In this document: piece after piece, positions 6,049 to 6,410 of the stretch
Layout of the letters: every line of letters begins with the position of its first letter
Numbering within the stretch: the stretch's first letter is position 1
From: DASXRU01 sp036506395
GTDB taxonomy: Bacteria > Acidobacteriota > Blastocatellia > Pyrinomonadales > Pyrinomonadaceae
DNA: 6,410 nucleotides
Reading direction: 5' to 3'
NCBI GenBank assembly: GCA_036506395.1
Contig: DASXRU010000144.1
Coordinates: 1-6,410, forward strand
The notes under the pieces: model-generated
What the model saw: only the letters and a program-made list of their open reading frames with translations
What the model was told of the DNA's origin: nothing
Database searches by the model: none
Program-made: the position numbers and the translations under genes

Positions 6049-6410
6049 TCACGGCTGGCCGTTGGCGGTAATAACTGTCCGGAACTCAGAAGGAGTCATA
6101 TGGGTATGCTTTTTGAACGCCGCGTTGAATGCCGATTTCGAGTTAAAGCCTACCGCTTCGGAAATGGCTAAAATCGAGTAGTGTTTCCTGGTGGGGTCGA
6201 CCAGCATCCGCTTGGCTTCTTCTATTCGATAGAGGTTAATAAAGTCAAAAAAATTCTGATTCAGTTGCTCATTGATCATCTGCGAAAGATGATGAGGCGA
6301 AATTGCGAGCGTCTTCGCCAGTTTTTGGAGTGTGAGGTCACCGTCGGTATATGGTCTCTCTTTTTCCATCAGATCGAGAAGTCGCTTGAGGTATGCATCA
6401 CCTCTCTCAA
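6049..6410 (-). CDS. AraC-family regulator, C-terminal DNA-binding domain (N-terminus off window)
   Basis: Seen: the frame is open across the right edge and ends at TGA 6049-6051, giving about 120 residues. The methionine at 6369 is internal, because the upstream in-frame codons (ERGDAYLKRLLDL) continue the family sequence. Two helix-turn-helix units of an AraC/XylS DNA-binding domain are visible. The first is LTLQKLAKTLAISPHHLSQMINE, followed by the linking helix FFDFINLYRIEEAKRML. The second is YSILAISEAVGFNSKSAFNAAFKK, ending in the hallmark THMTPSEFR. The C-terminal location is typical. The 'YLKRLLDLMEKERPY...DLTLQKLA' lead-in resembles AraC proteins whose N-terminal part is a membrane sensor rather than a cupin, but that part is not visible, so the signal is unknown. 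Inference: possible regulator of the barrel and protease genes downstream on the same strand, 327 bp away. Confidence 0.9.
   Translation of the reverse strand, partial: ERGDAYLKRLLDLMEKERPYTDGDLTLQKLAKTLAISPHHLSQMINEQLNQNFFDFINLYRIEEAKRMLVDPTRKHYSILAISEAVGFNSKSAFNAAFKKHTHMTPSEFRTVITANGQP

Overview
The window looks like chromosome of an Acidobacteriota bacterium, most plausibly class Blastocatellia (Pyrinomonadales-like). This is judged from recognised protein types, not from a database search. They are a secreted protein with a tail-fibre-type 'GNLGIGT..P..KLDVAG' repeat, a short 'RKK-T-E-I' helix-turn-helix protein, a winged-helix/transmembrane/TPR regulator, a small outer-membrane barrel with a 'VTPFAHALFG...LGGGLDVR' core, and a secreted metzincin ending in a TIGR03437-like domain. 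All of these are common in that lineage.

Left part (1-2119). A minus-strand gene (1-705) runs off the left edge. It encodes the N-terminal 235 residues of an exported protein. Upstream of it on the same strand is a small HTH gene (809-1060). Divergent from both, a plus-strand winged-helix regulator starts at 1294, preceded by tandem 11-bp repeats that resemble an OmpR/PhoB-type operator. This regulator is damaged. It keeps the DNA-binding domain and transmembrane helix, then jumps straight to the last ~66 residues of the family's TPR tail, in a different reading frame. The middle of the gene is deleted.

Junction (2120-2370). A 44-nt minus-strand segment (2173-2216) is the exact 3' part of a tRNA-Glu(TTC), from anticodon-loop position 32 through the encoded CCA. 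No 5' half is present. This is the expected scar of an integrative element that recombined in the tRNA anticodon loop. From its orientation, the element should lie to the right and an intact tRNA-Glu beyond the right edge. No integrase is visible.

Right part (2371-6410). All genes are on the minus strand. In transcription order they are the DNA-binding C-terminus of an AraC-family regulator (cut by the right edge), a 327-bp non-coding gap containing a C(UUCG)G hairpin, a 216-aa outer-membrane beta-barrel protein, and after 84 nt an 871-aa secreted M12B-like metalloprotease. The barrel and protease may be co-transcribed. Both are envelope or secreted products, possibly controlled by the AraC protein. 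If the tRNA scar is read correctly, these three genes may be cargo of an old island.

I see no CRISPR array, rRNA, transposase, toxin-antitoxin or defence system, and no convincing new multi-gene system. The strongest second-look items are the tRNA-Glu scar, the internally deleted regulator beside it, and the 11-bp repeats upstream of that regulator.
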